Positions 1 to 9,403 of a stretch of DNA of 64,000 nucleotides are shown one piece after another (within the stretch, counting starts at the first letter, position 1; the number at the start of each line of letters is the position of its first letter). Made by a program: the position numbers and the translations under genes. The stretch lies in the NCBI RefSeq assembly GCF_900167565.1, contig NZ_FUZV01000001.1, positions 1,837,001-1,901,000 on the forward strand. Direction: 5' to 3'. The stretch comes from Pseudoxanthomonas indica (GTDB lineage Bacteria > Pseudomonadota > Gammaproteobacteria > Xanthomonadales > Xanthomonadaceae). A model generated the notes under the pieces. That model searched no databases. It saw only the letters and a program-made list of their open reading frames with translations, and was not told where the DNA came from.

Positions 1-933
1 CCAGCTGTCGCGAGTGGCCGCGAGCAACGGCGTCATCCCGGCTTGCGCCTGGTTGATGTCCACGCCATGGGCGATCAACGTGCGCAGCAGGCGCAGGTCG
101 GGCAGCACCGCCGCCAGGACGGCCAGGCTGCGCTGATCGCGCCAGCCGGCGGCAGGCATGGCATGCGCATCCGCGCCGGCTTCGATGAGTTCCAGCGCGC
201 GTTCGACACGGCCACCGCGTGCGGCGTCGAACAGCGCCAGGTCCAGATCCGTTTCCGACAGCGGCATCTGGCTGTCGTCTTCGATGCTGGCGGCGGCGCT
301 GTGCTCCATCTCCACCACCGGCAGACCGCGTGCCGGGGTGATGCGCTGGACGCCCGCATGCAGCAGCGGCAGCGCAATGGCATATACCAGCGTGACGATG
401 GTGCGCGATTGCCCGCTCCACGCATCGGGCCAAGCCAGCGACAGCGCGCCGGCGATCGCCAGCGCGACCAGCGCGGCCACGCCCAAACCACGCCAGGCCT
501 GGATGTCGCGCTCGGCCAGCGCGCGCCAATGCCAGCCCACGCTGCCAGGCTCACGCTCCAGGCCTTGCCAGAGCGGCCAGGTGCGCCACAACAGAATCAG
601 CAGCACGCCCACGGCGGCGCTCAAGCCCAGCGCCGCCGGCAGGCTGCCGCTGTCGCGCAGGGCGGCGATGGGCCAGGCCACCAGCAGGCCACTGCCGAGC
701 ATGCCCACGCCCCATGCCAGCAACAACGCCGGCAGCGATTCGCGCCAGTCGCGGCGGCTGGGCAGTGGCCGGCTGCCGCTCTGCCACGAGCAGGCCAGCG
801 CCCAGGCCGGTTGCGCCAGCCACGCACCCAGCGCGGCCAGCACACCACCGGCCAGGCCCAGCAGCGACAACAACAGGCCGGCAACAGCAGCGATGGCGAT
901 CAGGTGACGGCGTTGCAACGCGGACTCAGGCAT
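1..933 (-). CDS. ankyrin-repeat membrane protein, C-terminus cut by the window edge
   Basis: The reading frame opens at the ATG whose complement is at 931-933 and stays open to base 1, so at least 311 residues are present and the C-terminal end lies outside. The first ~200 residues are hydrophobic, with several membrane segments. The visible C-terminal part carries ankyrin-like helices with motifs such as [18 protein letters not shown] followed by MTPLLAATR. This suggests a membrane anchor with a soluble repeat domain for protein contacts. Its start overlaps the end of ycgL by 8 bp, so the two are probably co-transcribed. Function unknown. Confidence 0.75.
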   Translation of the reverse strand, partial: MPESALQRRHLIAIAAVAGLLLSLLGLAGGVLAALGAWLAQPAWALACSWQSGSRPLPSRRDWRESLPALLLAWGVGMLGSGLLVAWPIAALRDSGSLPAALGLSAAVGVLLILLWRTWPLWQGLEREPGSVGWHWRALAERDIQAWRGLGVAALVALAIAGALSLAWPDAWSGQSRTIVTLVYAIALPLLHAGVQRITPARGLPVVEMEHSAAASIEDDSQMPLSETDLDLALFDAARGGRVERALELIEAGADAHAMPAAGWRDQRSLAVLAAVLPDLRLLRTLIAHGVDINQAQAGMTPLLAATRDSW

Positions 934-1183
934 CGGCGCGTTCGTCACCGGTCAGTGGCGGCGGGAACTGCACATGGAAGCCGCGCTCGGCCAGGTTGGC
1001 CCGCACCACCTGCACGTTCTCGCGGGCGAGCCTGCGTTCCGGGGTCAGCGCCACGTCCAGGACGAAGGTGAGCTCACCGAGTTGGGTGCGCAAAGGTTCG
1101 GGCAGGCGGGCGAAGTCGTCGCGCGCCGCCAGGTAGACGAAGGTGTCGTCCTTGCGCTGGCTTTTGTAGATGAAGGCGTGCAT
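926..1183 (-). CDS. ycgL: YcgL domain-containing protein
   Basis: An 85-residue protein starting [18 protein letters not shown] and containing [14 protein letters not shown], which fits the small YcgL (DUF709) family of gammaproteobacteria, usually 85-110 residues. The frame extends upstream without a stop, but the family starts at this internal Met, so the start at 1183 was chosen. The biochemical role is not established. In many relatives ycgL follows rnd; here no rnd lies upstream, and the next gene is divergent. It overlaps the downstream ankyrin gene. Confidence 0.85.
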   Translation of the reverse strand: MHAFIYKSQRKDDTFVYLAARDDFARLPEPLRTQLGELTFVLDVALTPERRLARENVQVVRANLAERGFHVQFPPPLTGDERADA

Positions 1184-1367
1184 CCGCGTCGGCTTGAATT
1201 TTTCCCAGGATGTCGAGGTGTGATTGTGTCGGAAACAGCGGGGCCGGGAAACCTCAAGCACGCAGAATCCCCGCGCATTCAGGCGATTGGGCATGACCAT
1301 CGACCGGCGGAGCGCAAGCGGGGGGCTGCTACTCTTGCCCGTTCACGCCGCTCTAACGGAACGCCGA

Positions 1368-3734
1368 ATGCGCCGCTCCCTGCCCTGCCTGTTGTTGCCC
1401 CTGACCTTGTGCGTGCTCCCCGCCGCCTGGGCCCAGTCACCTGCGCCGTTGACGATTGAGCAGGTCATGGCGGATCCGGACTGGATTGGTCCGCCGGTCG
1501 AGCGGGCATGGTGGGCATGGGACGGCCGGCAGGTCCAGTACGAAACCCGGCGTGCGGGCGGGGTCATTCGCGATACCTACCTGCAGGGCGTGGATGGCAG
1601 CGCCGCCTTGCGCGTGGAAGATGCGCAGCGCGGCCAGCTGGATGCGGCCAATCCGCAATACGACCGCCAGCGCCAGCGCATGGTGTTCGTGCGCAACGGC
1701 GATGTGTTCCTGCGAGATCTACGCTCGGGCGCGCTGACCCAGCTGACCCGCAGCAACGACACCGAAACGCGCGCGCGCTTCGCCGCCGACGGCGGAGTGA
1801 TCTGGCGCAGCGGGGATCAGTGGGTTCGCTGGTCGGCCCAGGCCGGCACCGCGCAGGCGTCGTCGATTCGCGCCGACAAGGATCCGGCCGGCAAGCCCAA
1901 GGCCGACGCCTTGCGCGATCAACAACTGCGCACGCTGGACACGTTGGCGCGGGATCGCGCGCAACGCGAAGCCGCCCAGCAGCAGAGCGAGGCCTGGCGC
2001 AAAGCCGACGGCAGCCGCGCGCCGGCCACGGTCTACCTGGGCAACGACGTGAGCATCGTCGACAGCGCGCTGTCGCCGGACGGGCGCTGGCTGATTGTGG
2101 TGACCCAGGCCAAGAACGCCGACGAGGGCCAGGACGGCAAGATGCCGATGTACGTGACCGAATCCGGCTACGAAGAATTCCAGACCGTGCGCACGCGCGT
2201 GGGTCGCAATGATCCGGTGCCGCAGGCCTTGTGGCTGGTCGATGTCGCCGCCGGCCAGGCACGCGCGCTGTCCTTCGATGGCCTGCCGGGCATCCAGCAG
2301 GATCCGCTGGCCGACCTGCGCAAGCAGGCCGGCAAGGATCCCCTCAAGGGCAACCGCGCCGTACGCGTGGAGAACGAAGGCAGTTCGGCCATCGCCTGGA
2401 GCGATGACGGTCGCCAGGTGGCCGTGCAGGTGCACTCCACCGACAACAAGGATCGCTGGTTGGCCACCGTCGATCTGGCCAACGCCAAGCTGCAGTCGCG
2501 CCACCGCCTGCACGACAAGGCCTGGATCAACTGGAACTACAACGAATTCGGCTGGCTGCCCGACAACACCCTGTGGCTGTTGTCCGAGGAATCCGGCTAT
2601 TCTCATCTGTATACCGTCACCGGCGATGGCAAGCCGCGCCAGCGCACGCAGGGCAAGTGGGAAGTATCGCAACCGGCGGCGAGTGCCGATGGCCGTGGCT
2701 TCCTGTTCCTGTGCAACCGCGCCGCACCGGTGGACTACGAAGTCTGCAAGCTGGACCTGGGCAGCGATCAAATCAGCGAAGTCACCGCGCTGGACGGCGT
2801 GGAGGGCTTCGAGCAGTCGCCGGATGGCCGGCAGCTGCTGATCAGCCATTCACGCGCGTACGTGCCGACCCAGCTGTCGGTGATGGGCGTGGACGGCAGC
2901 GGCCTGCGCGCCCTGACCGACACCCGCACCGCCGAGTTCAAGGCGCGCGAGTGGATCGAGCCCGAGCTGGTGCAGGTGCCCTCCAAGCACGGCGCTGGCC
3001 CGATCTGGGGCAAGTACTACGGCCCCAAGACACTGGAACCGGGCAAGCATTATCCAATCGTGATGTTCGTGCACGGTGCGGGCTACCTGCAGAACGCCCA
3101 CCATCGCTATCCCACCTACTTCCGCGAGCAGATGTTCCATAACCTGCTGGTACAGCGTGGTTACATCGTGCTGGATCTGGACTACCGCGCCAGCGAAGGC
3201 TACGGCCGCGACTGGCGCACCGCGATCTATCGCAACATGGGCCATCCGGAGCTGGAGGACTATCTCGACGGCCTGGACTGGCTGGTCGAACAGCGCCAGG
3301 GCGATCGTGGTCACGCCGGCATCTATGGCGGCTCCTACGGCGGATTCATGACGTTCATGGCCCTGTTCCGCAAGCCGGGCGTGTTCAAGGCCGGTGCGGC
3401 GCTGCGGCCGGTGGTGGACTGGACCCAGTACAACCATGAGTACACCGCCAGCATCCTCAATACCCCGGAACTGGATCCCCAGGCTTACCGCACGTCCTCG
3501 CCGATCGAGTACGCCGCCGGCCTGCAGGACCACCTGCTGATCGCCCACGGCATGATCGATGACAACGTGTTCTTCCGCGATTCGGTGGTGTTGACGCAGA
3601 AGCTGATCGAGCTGCACAAGGACAACTGGGAGCTGGCGCCTTATCCGCTGGAGCGGCATGGCTTTGTCCGCGCCGATTCCTGGCTGGACGAGTACAAGCG
3701 CGTGCTCAAACTGTTCGAAGCCAACCTGAAGTAA
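1368..3734 (+). CDS. secreted S9 family (prolyl oligopeptidase-type) peptidase
   Basis: A 788-residue serine peptidase. The Met at 1368 is followed by a Sec signal peptide (RRSLPCLLLPLTLCVLPAAWAQ), so it should act in the periplasm or outside the cell. The middle is a DPP IV-type beta-propeller with repeated SPDGR segments, and the C-terminal third is an alpha/beta hydrolase. Visible catalytic residues are Ser656 in GGSYGG, Asp731/Asp732 in HGMIDDNV and His764 in ERHGFV. This fits a peptidase releasing dipeptides or short peptides, often after proline. It is distinct from the second S9 enzyme at 13.6-15.9 kb. A shorter start than the maximal frame is chosen because of the signal peptide. Confidence 0.9.
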   Translation: MRRSLPCLLLPLTLCVLPAAWAQSPAPLTIEQVMADPDWIGPPVERAWWAWDGRQVQYETRRAGGVIRDTYLQGVDGSAALRVEDAQRGQLDAANPQYDRQRQRMVFVRNGDVFLRDLRSGALTQLTRSNDTETRARFAADGGVIWRSGDQWVRWSAQAGTAQASSIRADKDPAGKPKADALRDQQLRTLDTLARDRAQREAAQQQSEAWRKADGSRAPATVYLGNDVSIVDSALSPDGRWLIVVTQAKNADEGQDGKMPMYVTESGYEEFQTVRTRVGRNDPVPQALWLVDVAAGQARALSFDGLPGIQQDPLADLRKQAGKDPLKGNRAVRVENEGSSAIAWSDDGRQVAVQVHSTDNKDRWLATVDLANAKLQSRHRLHDKAWINWNYNEFGWLPDNTLWLLSEESGYSHLYTVTGDGKPRQRTQGKWEVSQPAASADGRGFLFLCNRAAPVDYEVCKLDLGSDQISEVTALDGVEGFEQSPDGRQLLISHSRAYVPTQLSVMGVDGSGLRALTDTRTAEFKAREWIEPELVQVPSKHGAGPIWGKYYGPKTLEPGKHYPIVMFVHGAGYLQNAHHRYPTYFREQMFHNLLVQRGYIVLDLDYRASEGYGRDWRTAIYRNMGHPELEDYLDGLDWLVEQRQGDRGHAGIYGGSYGGFMTFMALFRKPGVFKAGAALRPVVDWTQYNHEYTASILNTPELDPQAYRTSSPIEYAAGLQDHLLIAHGMIDDNVFFRDSVVLTQKLIELHKDNWELAPYPLERHGFVRADSWLDEYKRVLKLFEANLK

Positions 3735-3749
3735 GCAGGAGCCTGTTCC

Positions 3750-4349
3750 ATGTCGACGCCGCTGCCGCCTGCCCTGCCATCCACCACGATGCCGCCGCCG
3801 CTGCCCCGGCCCGCGGCGCCGCGGAAGTCGAACTTCGTCAACATCCTGGCCTGGCTGTCGCTGGCGATGGCAGCGCTGGGCGTGGTGGGTGGACTGCTGC
3901 AGATGGCCGCTTTGGCCATGCTCGACGGCAGCAGTCAATGGCAGGCGTTGTGGGAGCAGATGCACGCGCAGGGCATGTTGCCGCCGGCAATCGAATGGGC
4001 CTTCGGGCACCTGCAGCTGCTCAATGCGCTGTCCACGCTGGCTTCGGCGGTGATGCTGGTGGTGTCGTGGGGCCTGCTGCGGCGGCTGGAGTGGGCACGG
4101 CTGGGCTTCATCGCGCTGCTGTTGCTGGGTGGCCTGCTCGGCTTCGGCATGGCCTGGGCCTTTGCCGGCGTGGCCGACTGGATCGTGGTCAAACTGGGCG
4201 AGGCCGAAGAGGTGGCGGCCTTCCGCGACATGTTCCTCAGCTACAAGCTGACCATGTATGTGTGCTCGGTGGCCATTGCCGGGTTGCATGGCTGGATTGC
4301 CTGGAAGCTGCACAGCCCGGCCATCCGCGGCGAGTTCCGTTCGGCCTGA
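3750..4349 (+). CDS. hypothetical inner-membrane protein with Pro-rich N-terminus
   Basis: A 199-residue protein I do not recognise. It opens with a proline-rich stretch ([19 protein letters not shown]) and then has four likely membrane helices, around residues 30-55, 85-110, 115-145 and 165-190. AGGAGC lies 8-10 bases before the ATG. It sits 15 bp after the S9 peptidase and ends 28 bp before hemF, all in one direction, so co-transcription is plausible. There are no catalytic motifs. Confidence 0.75.
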   Translation: MSTPLPPALPSTTMPPPLPRPAAPRKSNFVNILAWLSLAMAALGVVGGLLQMAALAMLDGSSQWQALWEQMHAQGMLPPAIEWAFGHLQLLNALSTLASAVMLVVSWGLLRRLEWARLGFIALLLLGGLLGFGMAWAFAGVADWIVVKLGEAEEVAAFRDMFLSYKLTMYVCSVAIAGLHGWIAWKLHSPAIRGEFRSA

Positions 4350-4377
4350 AAGAGGCCGCGCCGGTAGAATGGCCGGC

Positions 4378-5286
4378 ATGAATACCATCGAGCCGGTTCG
4401 CGACTACCTCACCGATCTGCAGGACCGCATCTGCGCGGCCATCGAACAGGCCGACGGCCAGGCGCGCTTCCAGGAAGATCGCTGGCAACGCGCCGAAGGT
4501 GGCGGTGGCCGTACGCGGGTGTTGCGTGGCGGCGCGGTGTTCGAGCAGGCCGGCATTGGCTTTTCCGATGTTTCCGGAACCAAGCTGCCGCCGTCGGCGT
4601 CGGCGCACCGGCCCGAGCTGGCCGGCGCGTCGTGGCGTGCGGTTGGGGTGTCGCTGGTGTTCCATCCACGCAATCCGCACCTGCCCACCACCCACGCCAA
4701 CGTGCGCCATTTCCGGGCCGAGCGCGATGGCCAGCCGGTCGCCTGGTGGTTTGGCGGCGGCTTTGACCTGACGCCGTTCTATCCGGTTGACGAAGACGTG
4801 CTGCACTGGCATCGCACCGCGCGTGCGCTCTGCGAGCCCTTTGGCGGCCAGGCCCGCTACGACGCCCACAAGGCGTGGTGCGACGAGTACTTCTTCCTCC
4901 GGCACCGCAATGAAACGCGCGGCGTGGGTGGCCTGTTCTTCGATGACCTGGGCCAGGACTTCGATCAGGACTTCGCCTATCTGCGCGCCGTCGGCGATGG
5001 CTTCCTGGATGCCTACCTGCCGATCGTCGAGCGACGCAAGGACAGCCCCTATGGCGAGCGTGAGCGCGAGTTCCAGTTGTACCGGCGCGGCCGCTACGTG
5101 GAATTCAACCTGGTGTATGACCGCGGCACCTTGTTCGGCCTGCAGAGCGGTGGTCGTGCCGAATCGATTCTGATGAGCCTGCCGCCCTATGTGCGCTGGG
5201 AATATGGCTTCCAGCCCGAACCCGGCAGCGCCGAACAGCGGCTGGACGATTACCTGCGTCCGCGCGACTGGCTGGGCGAAGGCTGA
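4378..5286 (+). CDS. hemF: oxygen-dependent coproporphyrinogen III oxidase
   Basis: A 302-residue cytoplasmic haem-biosynthesis enzyme that converts coproporphyrinogen III to protoporphyrinogen IX with O2. It is close to E. coli HemF along its whole length, with [69 protein letters not shown] and WEYGF all present. The start [11 protein letters not shown] was chosen by alignment with the family; an in-frame ATG three codons upstream (4369) is also possible. It is convergent with the DUF421 gene. Confidence 0.97.
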   Translation: MNTIEPVRDYLTDLQDRICAAIEQADGQARFQEDRWQRAEGGGGRTRVLRGGAVFEQAGIGFSDVSGTKLPPSASAHRPELAGASWRAVGVSLVFHPRNPHLPTTHANVRHFRAERDGQPVAWWFGGGFDLTPFYPVDEDVLHWHRTARALCEPFGGQARYDAHKAWCDEYFFLRHRNETRGVGGLFFDDLGQDFDQDFAYLRAVGDGFLDAYLPIVERRKDSPYGEREREFQLYRRGRYVEFNLVYDRGTLFGLQSGGRAESILMSLPPYVRWEYGFQPEPGSAEQRLDDYLRPRDWLGEG

Positions 5287-5310
5287 TCCACCGCCAGGTG
5301 ATCCGCGGCG

Positions 5311-5805
5311 TCAGGCGTTACGCTGGATGATGGTGATGTGGCCGTTGGTTTCCAGCACGGCCATGTGGATGTCGCCGACATCGTCGACGCCTTCCTCGCG
5401 CATCGCCTTCTCGAAGTCTTCCTTGCTGATCAGCTCGCGGCGCAGCACCTGCTTGTAGACCTGGCCTTCGCGCGCCAGCAGCACGGGTGAGCCTTCCACC
5501 AGCGCTTCGACCCGCGCACTCCGCGCCGAGGCCAGCCCCACCAGCCAGTTCAAGCCAATCAAGGTGGCCGCCAGCAGCAGCCCGCCGCCCACCGAGGTGT
5601 CCGGCCCCAGCAAGGCGTTCTGCACCGCATTGCCCAGCAGCACCACCAGCAGCATGTCGAAGGCGGTGAACTGGCCCATCGTGCGTTTCCCGGACACACG
5701 AATCATCGCCAGCAGCACGAAGTAGACGATCACCGCGCGGGCAATGAACACCCACCACGGCATGGCCAGGTCGAACAGATCGTGGGAGAAATTCGGATGG
5801 GACAT
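5311..5805 (-). CDS. DUF421 (YetF-like) membrane protein
   Basis: A 164-residue protein with two or three N-terminal membrane helices followed by a cytosolic DUF421 domain. RVSGKRTMGQFTAFDMLLVV and LLGNAVQNALLG are the family signature. The C-terminal part contains LRRELISKEDFEKAMREEGV and a hydrophobic end strand ITIIQR. The start MSHPNFSHDLFDL is chosen; the frame runs further upstream through the sRNA locus but has no family sequence there. Function unknown, though YetF-type proteins are often linked to envelope stress. It lies downstream of the polA-linked sRNA, as in Xanthomonas. Confidence 0.88.
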   Translation of the reverse strand: MSHPNFSHDLFDLAMPWWVFIARAVIVYFVLLAMIRVSGKRTMGQFTAFDMLLVVLLGNAVQNALLGPDTSVGGGLLLAATLIGLNWLVGLASARSARVEALVEGSPVLLAREGQVYKQVLRRELISKEDFEKAMREEGVDDVGDIHMAVLETNGHITIIQRNA

Positions 5806-5890
5806 TCGCGTGCGCTCCGGGCAGTTGCGCACACGGTAGCGCGTCGGCTGCCACTGCGAGCACCCCATCGCGGGAACCAAATCGCAGGCA

Positions 5891-5930
5891 ATAAAAAGCC
5901 CCGAAGACCAGGGGGGGGTCGTCGGGGCTA
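5891..5930 (-). terminator. rho-independent terminator of the sX13-like RNA
   Basis: The outer stem AGCCCCGA/TCGGGGCT (5897-5904 with 5922-5929) and inner GACC/GGTC pairing enclose a run of eight G on the plus strand (C in the RNA). On the minus strand it is followed by a TTTTTAT tract (5891-5897). Confidence 0.85.
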
Positions 5931-6015
5931 GGGGAACGGGACCTGGGGAGGGGTCGCCGTTCCGGGGGAGATCACTCCAGGGGATGGGAGAGATCCGCGA
6001 CAGACGTTGCATCTG
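5891..6015 (-). ncRNA. sX13-like small regulatory RNA downstream of polA
   Basis: Read on the minus strand, this segment folds into three successive hairpins that all expose C-tracts. Hairpin 1 (5970-5995) has loop CATCCCCT. Hairpin 2 (5933-5963) has stem GGAACGG/CCGTTCC and a 17-nt loop with two CCCC runs. Hairpin 3 (5897-5929) is a terminator with a C-rich loop followed by TTTTTATT. A -10-like TATAGC lies at 6022-6027, giving a start near 6015 and about 125 nt. As I recall, Xanthomonas sX13 lies beside polA, is about 115 nt, and pairs with G-rich mRNA leaders through such loops. The 5' end is inferred. Confidence 0.75.
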
Positions 6016-6150
6016 TCGCGAGCTATATGACCACCACGGACATGCATAGTTCGTGAAGATTGCAGTTAAAAAACCGTAAGATTAAGGACGGATTCATTTT
6101 AATATACTCGTGAGTTCACAAATAGAATCTCGTCTGGAATCTGCATTTCT

Positions 6151-6203
6151 CGGGCAAGCCGCTGTGGCCCAAGGCCTTTTGGTTTTTCACCGTGGCTTGC
6201 CCG
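6151..6203. repeat. 10-bp inverted repeat downstream of polA
   Basis: A perfect pair, CGGGCAAGCC at 6151-6160 and GGCTTGCCCG at 6194-6203, encloses 33 bp that include AAGGCCTTTTGG. It begins 7 bp after the polA stop codon. It may act as a transcript end or 3' stabiliser for polA, but no T-tract follows on the minus strand. The AT-rich stretch from about 6055 to 6150 holds no gene I can see. Confidence 0.5.
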
Positions 6204-6209
6204 CTGGAC

Positions 6210-8975
6210 TTAGTGAGCTTCGTCCCAGTTTTGGCCCACGCCGGAATCCACGACCAGCGGCACGCTGAGCTGCGCGGCCGCCGACATCAGGCCGGTGGCC
6301 TGGTCCAGCAAGGTGGGCACGAAGTCGGCGTCCACCTCGAACACCAGTTCATCGTGTACCTGCAGGATCATCAGCGCGCGTTCGCGGTGGTCGGCCAGCC
6401 AGGCATCCACGCTGATCATGGCGCGCTTGATGATGTCGGCCGCGGTGCCCTGCATCGGCGCATTGATGGCGGCGCGCTCGGCGCCTGCACGTTGCGCCTG
6501 CGTGCCCTGGTTGATGTATTCCAGATACAGACGCCGGCCGAAGACGGTTTCCACATAGCCACGCTCGCGCGCCTGCTGGCGGGTGCGCTCCATGAAGTCG
6601 CGCACGCCCGGGTAGCGGCTGAAGTACAGCGCGATGTAGTCCTGCGCTTCGCCGCGGGCGATACCCAGCTGCCGCGCCAGGCCGAACGCGCTCATCCCGT
6701 ACATCAGGCCGAAGTTGATCGCCTTGGCGGCGCGGCGCTCATTGCCGGTGACGTCTTCGAGCTTGCGGCCGAAGACTTCGGCGGCGGTGGCCTTGTGCAC
6801 GTCGGCGCCGGACTCGAAGGCCCGCACCAGGCCCGGGTCTTCGGACAGGTGGGCCATGATCCGCAATTCAATCTGCGAGTAATCGCAGGCCACCAGCTTG
6901 CGTCCCGGCGGCGCGATGAAGGCGCGGCGGATGCGCCGGCCATCGTCGGTGCGGATCGGGATGTTCTGCAGATTGGGATCGGTGGAGGACAATCGCCCGG
7001 TCGCCGCACCGGCCTGGTGATAGCTGGTATGCACGCGCCCGGTCTGCGCGTTGACCATGTCCGGCAGCTTGTCGGTGTACGTGCTGCGCAGCTTGGCCAG
7101 GCCGCGATACTCCAGGATCACCCGCGGCAGCTCGTGCTGGTCGGCAATGGCTTCCAGCGCTTCTTCGTTGGTGCTGGGCTGGCCGGTCGGGGTTTTCACC
7201 AGCACCGGCAATTTCAGTTCGTCGAACAACAAAGCCTGCAGCTGCTTGGGCGAATCCAGGTTGAAGCTGCGGCCGGCCAGCTCGGTGGCCTGCTGCTGCG
7301 CGGCCAGCATGCGCTTGGACAGGTCCGCGCTCTGCCGGCGCAACTCGTCCACGTCCACGCTCACGCCATTGGCTTCGATGCTCGCCAGCACCGGCACCAG
7401 CGGCATCTCGATGTCACGGTACACCTGCTCCAGACCCGCTTCCGCGGCCAGCCGGGGCGCCTGCACGCGATGCAGCCGCAGGGTGATATCGGCGTCTTCG
7501 GCGGCGTAGCGGGTGGCGTCGTCCAGCGCCACCTGCGAAAACGGGATCTGCTTGGCGCCCTTGCCGGCGACCTGCTCGTACTTGATGGTCTCGTAGCCCA
7601 GGCAGCGCTTGGCCAGCGAGTCCATGTCGTGGCGTCCGCTGCCGGAGTTCAGCACGAAGCTCTCCAGCATGGTGTCGTCACGGTAGCCATGCACGTCCAC
7701 GCCATGCCGGCGCAGCACATGCAGATCGTATTTGCCATGCTGGCCGAGCTTTTTCTTGCCGGCATCGGCGAACAGTGGCGCCAGTTGCTGCAGGGTGAGC
7801 CGGCGATCCAGCTGCGCCGGTGCACCCGGGTAGTCGTGCGCCAGCGGCAGGTACGCCGCCTTGCCCGGCTCCACGCTGAAACTCAGCCCCACCAGATCGG
7901 CCTGCATCGGATCCAGGCTGTTGGTTTCGCTATCGAAGGCAAATTCATCGGCCGCCTGCAGGCGCGCAATCCAGGCCAGCAACTGCGCGGGCTCGAGAAT
8001 GGTCTCGTACTCGCCCGGCGCCGACAGCGCCGGATCCACGGCTTCCGTCGCCCGGCTGCTCGGCGCTGAAACGCGACCGGTGCCGCGCGCTCGTCCGGGT
8101 TCGGTCTCGGCGACGCCCGCCGGCGCCGCACCGCCGTCCAGTTCCTTCAGCGCCTGGTGGAATCCGTAGCGCGCGTACAACTCGCGCAGCTGCTCGACAT
8201 GGCGCTCGCGCATGGCCAGCGTGTCAGGACCACCTTCCAGCGCCACATCGGTCTTGATCGTGACCAGATCGCGGTTGAGCGGCAACCGCGGCAGCGCCGC
8301 GCGCAGGTTCTCGCCAATCTTGCCCTTGATGCCGTCGGCGCCGGCCATGATGGCGTCCAGCGTGCCGTATTCGCCCAGCCATTTGGCTGCGGTCTTGGGG
8401 CCGCACTTCTCCACCCCGGGCACGTTGTCCACGGTGTCGCCCATCAGGGCCAGGAAATCGACGATCTGATCCGGCCGCACGCCGAATTTCTCCATCACCG
8501 TCTCGACCGAATCCATGCGGCTGCCGCTCATGGTGTTGATCAGGGCGATGCCCGGGCGCACCAGCTGGGCGAAATCCTTGTCGCCGGTGGAGATGGTCAC
8601 GTCCATGCCCTGCTGCGCCGCCTGCACGGCCAGCGTGCCAATCACGTCATCGGCTTCCACGCCCTCCACGCACAGCAGGGGAAAGCCCAGCGCCTCGACG
8701 ATCTGGCGCATCGGCTGCACCTGCGCGCGCAGCTCTTCCGGCATCGGCGGGCGGTTGGCCTTGTACTGCGGATACATCGCGTCGCGGAAGGTCGGTCCGC
8801 TGGCATCGAGCACGAAGGCCACGTAGTCCGGCTTGTCCTTGAGGGTGGAGCGCAGCATGTTGACCACGCCGAACAGTGCACCGGTGGGCTCGCCCGCGGC
8901 ATTGGTCAGCGGCGGCAGGGCATGGAAGGCGCGGAAGAGGTAGCTGCTTCCGTCGATCAGGACTAGTCGGCTCAT
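6210..8975 (-). CDS. polA: DNA polymerase I
   Basis: A 921-residue repair and Okazaki-fragment polymerase, against 928 residues in E. coli. The N-terminal ~290 residues are the 5'-nuclease domain (DASGPTFRDAMYPQYKANRP, GDKDFAQLV). A less conserved Arg/Ser/Pro-rich linker follows. The 3'-5' exonuclease domain has the metal-binding FDSETNSLDP around residue 345. The polymerase domain carries VACDYSQIELRIMAH (around 695), RRAAKAINFGLMYGMSAFGL and QVHDELVFEVD (around 876). All active sites appear intact. It is divergent from the DUF2782 lipoprotein gene, and the sRNA lies just downstream. Confidence 0.98.
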   Translation of the reverse strand: MSRLVLIDGSSYLFRAFHALPPLTNAAGEPTGALFGVVNMLRSTLKDKPDYVAFVLDASGPTFRDAMYPQYKANRPPMPEELRAQVQPMRQIVEALGFPLLCVEGVEADDVIGTLAVQAAQQGMDVTISTGDKDFAQLVRPGIALINTMSGSRMDSVETVMEKFGVRPDQIVDFLALMGDTVDNVPGVEKCGPKTAAKWLGEYGTLDAIMAGADGIKGKIGENLRAALPRLPLNRDLVTIKTDVALEGGPDTLAMRERHVEQLRELYARYGFHQALKELDGGAAPAGVAETEPGRARGTGRVSAPSSRATEAVDPALSAPGEYETILEPAQLLAWIARLQAADEFAFDSETNSLDPMQADLVGLSFSVEPGKAAYLPLAHDYPGAPAQLDRRLTLQQLAPLFADAGKKKLGQHGKYDLHVLRRHGVDVHGYRDDTMLESFVLNSGSGRHDMDSLAKRCLGYETIKYEQVAGKGAKQIPFSQVALDDATRYAAEDADITLRLHRVQAPRLAAEAGLEQVYRDIEMPLVPVLASIEANGVSVDVDELRRQSADLSKRMLAAQQQATELAGRSFNLDSPKQLQALLFDELKLPVLVKTPTGQPSTNEEALEAIADQHELPRVILEYRGLAKLRSTYTDKLPDMVNAQTGRVHTSYHQAGAATGRLSSTDPNLQNIPIRTDDGRRIRRAFIAPPGRKLVACDYSQIELRIMAHLSEDPGLVRAFESGADVHKATAAEVFGRKLEDVTGNERRAAKAINFGLMYGMSAFGLARQLGIARGEAQDYIALYFSRYPGVRDFMERTRQQARERGYVETVFGRRLYLEYINQGTQAQRAGAERAAINAPMQGTAADIIKRAMISVDAWLADHRERALMILQVHDELVFEVDADFVPTLLDQATGLMSAAAQLSVPLVVDSGVGQNWDEAH

Positions 8976-9063
8976 GCGGGGATTCTACGCCGCGCCACCG
9001 GCCTCACGTGGCCTTGCGCGGCGCAGGCGGCATAATGTGTCGATGCTTCCGCGGGAGTCCGCC

Positions 9064-9372
9064 ATGTGCCGTCTGTTTGCTGTTACCGCGTTGGGCCTGG
9101 CGTTGCTGCTGGCCGGCTGCGCCTCGATGGACACGGCGCAACCCGCGCCGCCGGAAATGGACCTGGCCGACGCCCAGGTAGCCGTGCGCACGGAAACCAA
9201 TGGCGACGTGATCGAGGAATACCGCGTGGGCGGGCAACTGCGCATGGTCAAGGTGACCCCGGCACGCGGTCCGGCGTACTACCTGCTCGACGAGAATGGC
9301 GACGGTCGCCTGGACAAGAGCAAGGGCGAGGGGCCGGTCTCGCCGGTGTACTGGAAGATCTACGGCTGGTAA
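9064..9372 (+). CDS. DUF2782 family lipoprotein
   Basis: A 102-residue protein with a lipoprotein signal (CRLFAVTALGLALLLAGC), so a lipidated Cys is expected after cleavage at LAGC. The mature part contains TNGDVIEEYRVGGQLRMVKV, typical of DUF2782. It also contains DENGDGRLDKSKGEG, which resembles an EF-hand or dockerin-like Ca2+ loop. Such genes commonly sit next to polA in gammaproteobacteria, as here where they are divergent. The start at 9064 gives a normal signal peptide; an upstream in-frame start at 9043 is less likely. Role unknown. Confidence 0.8.
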   Translation: MCRLFAVTALGLALLLAGCASMDTAQPAPPEMDLADAQVAVRTETNGDVIEEYRVGGQLRMVKVTPARGPAYYLLDENGDGRLDKSKGEGPVSPVYWKIYGW

Positions 9373-9403
9373 GCGCGCGTCTGGCACGCCTTGGCCGCAG
9401 TTT

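Noticed and set aside
5806..6012. N-terminal extension of the DUF421 protein to 6012
   Set aside because: The extra 69 codons cross the sRNA terminator and lack family sequence; the true start is MSHPNFSHDLF at 5805.
6192..8069. 625-codon plus-strand open frame opposite polA
   Set aside because: Same GC artefact; polA is complete with all motifs, and the antisense product resembles no family.
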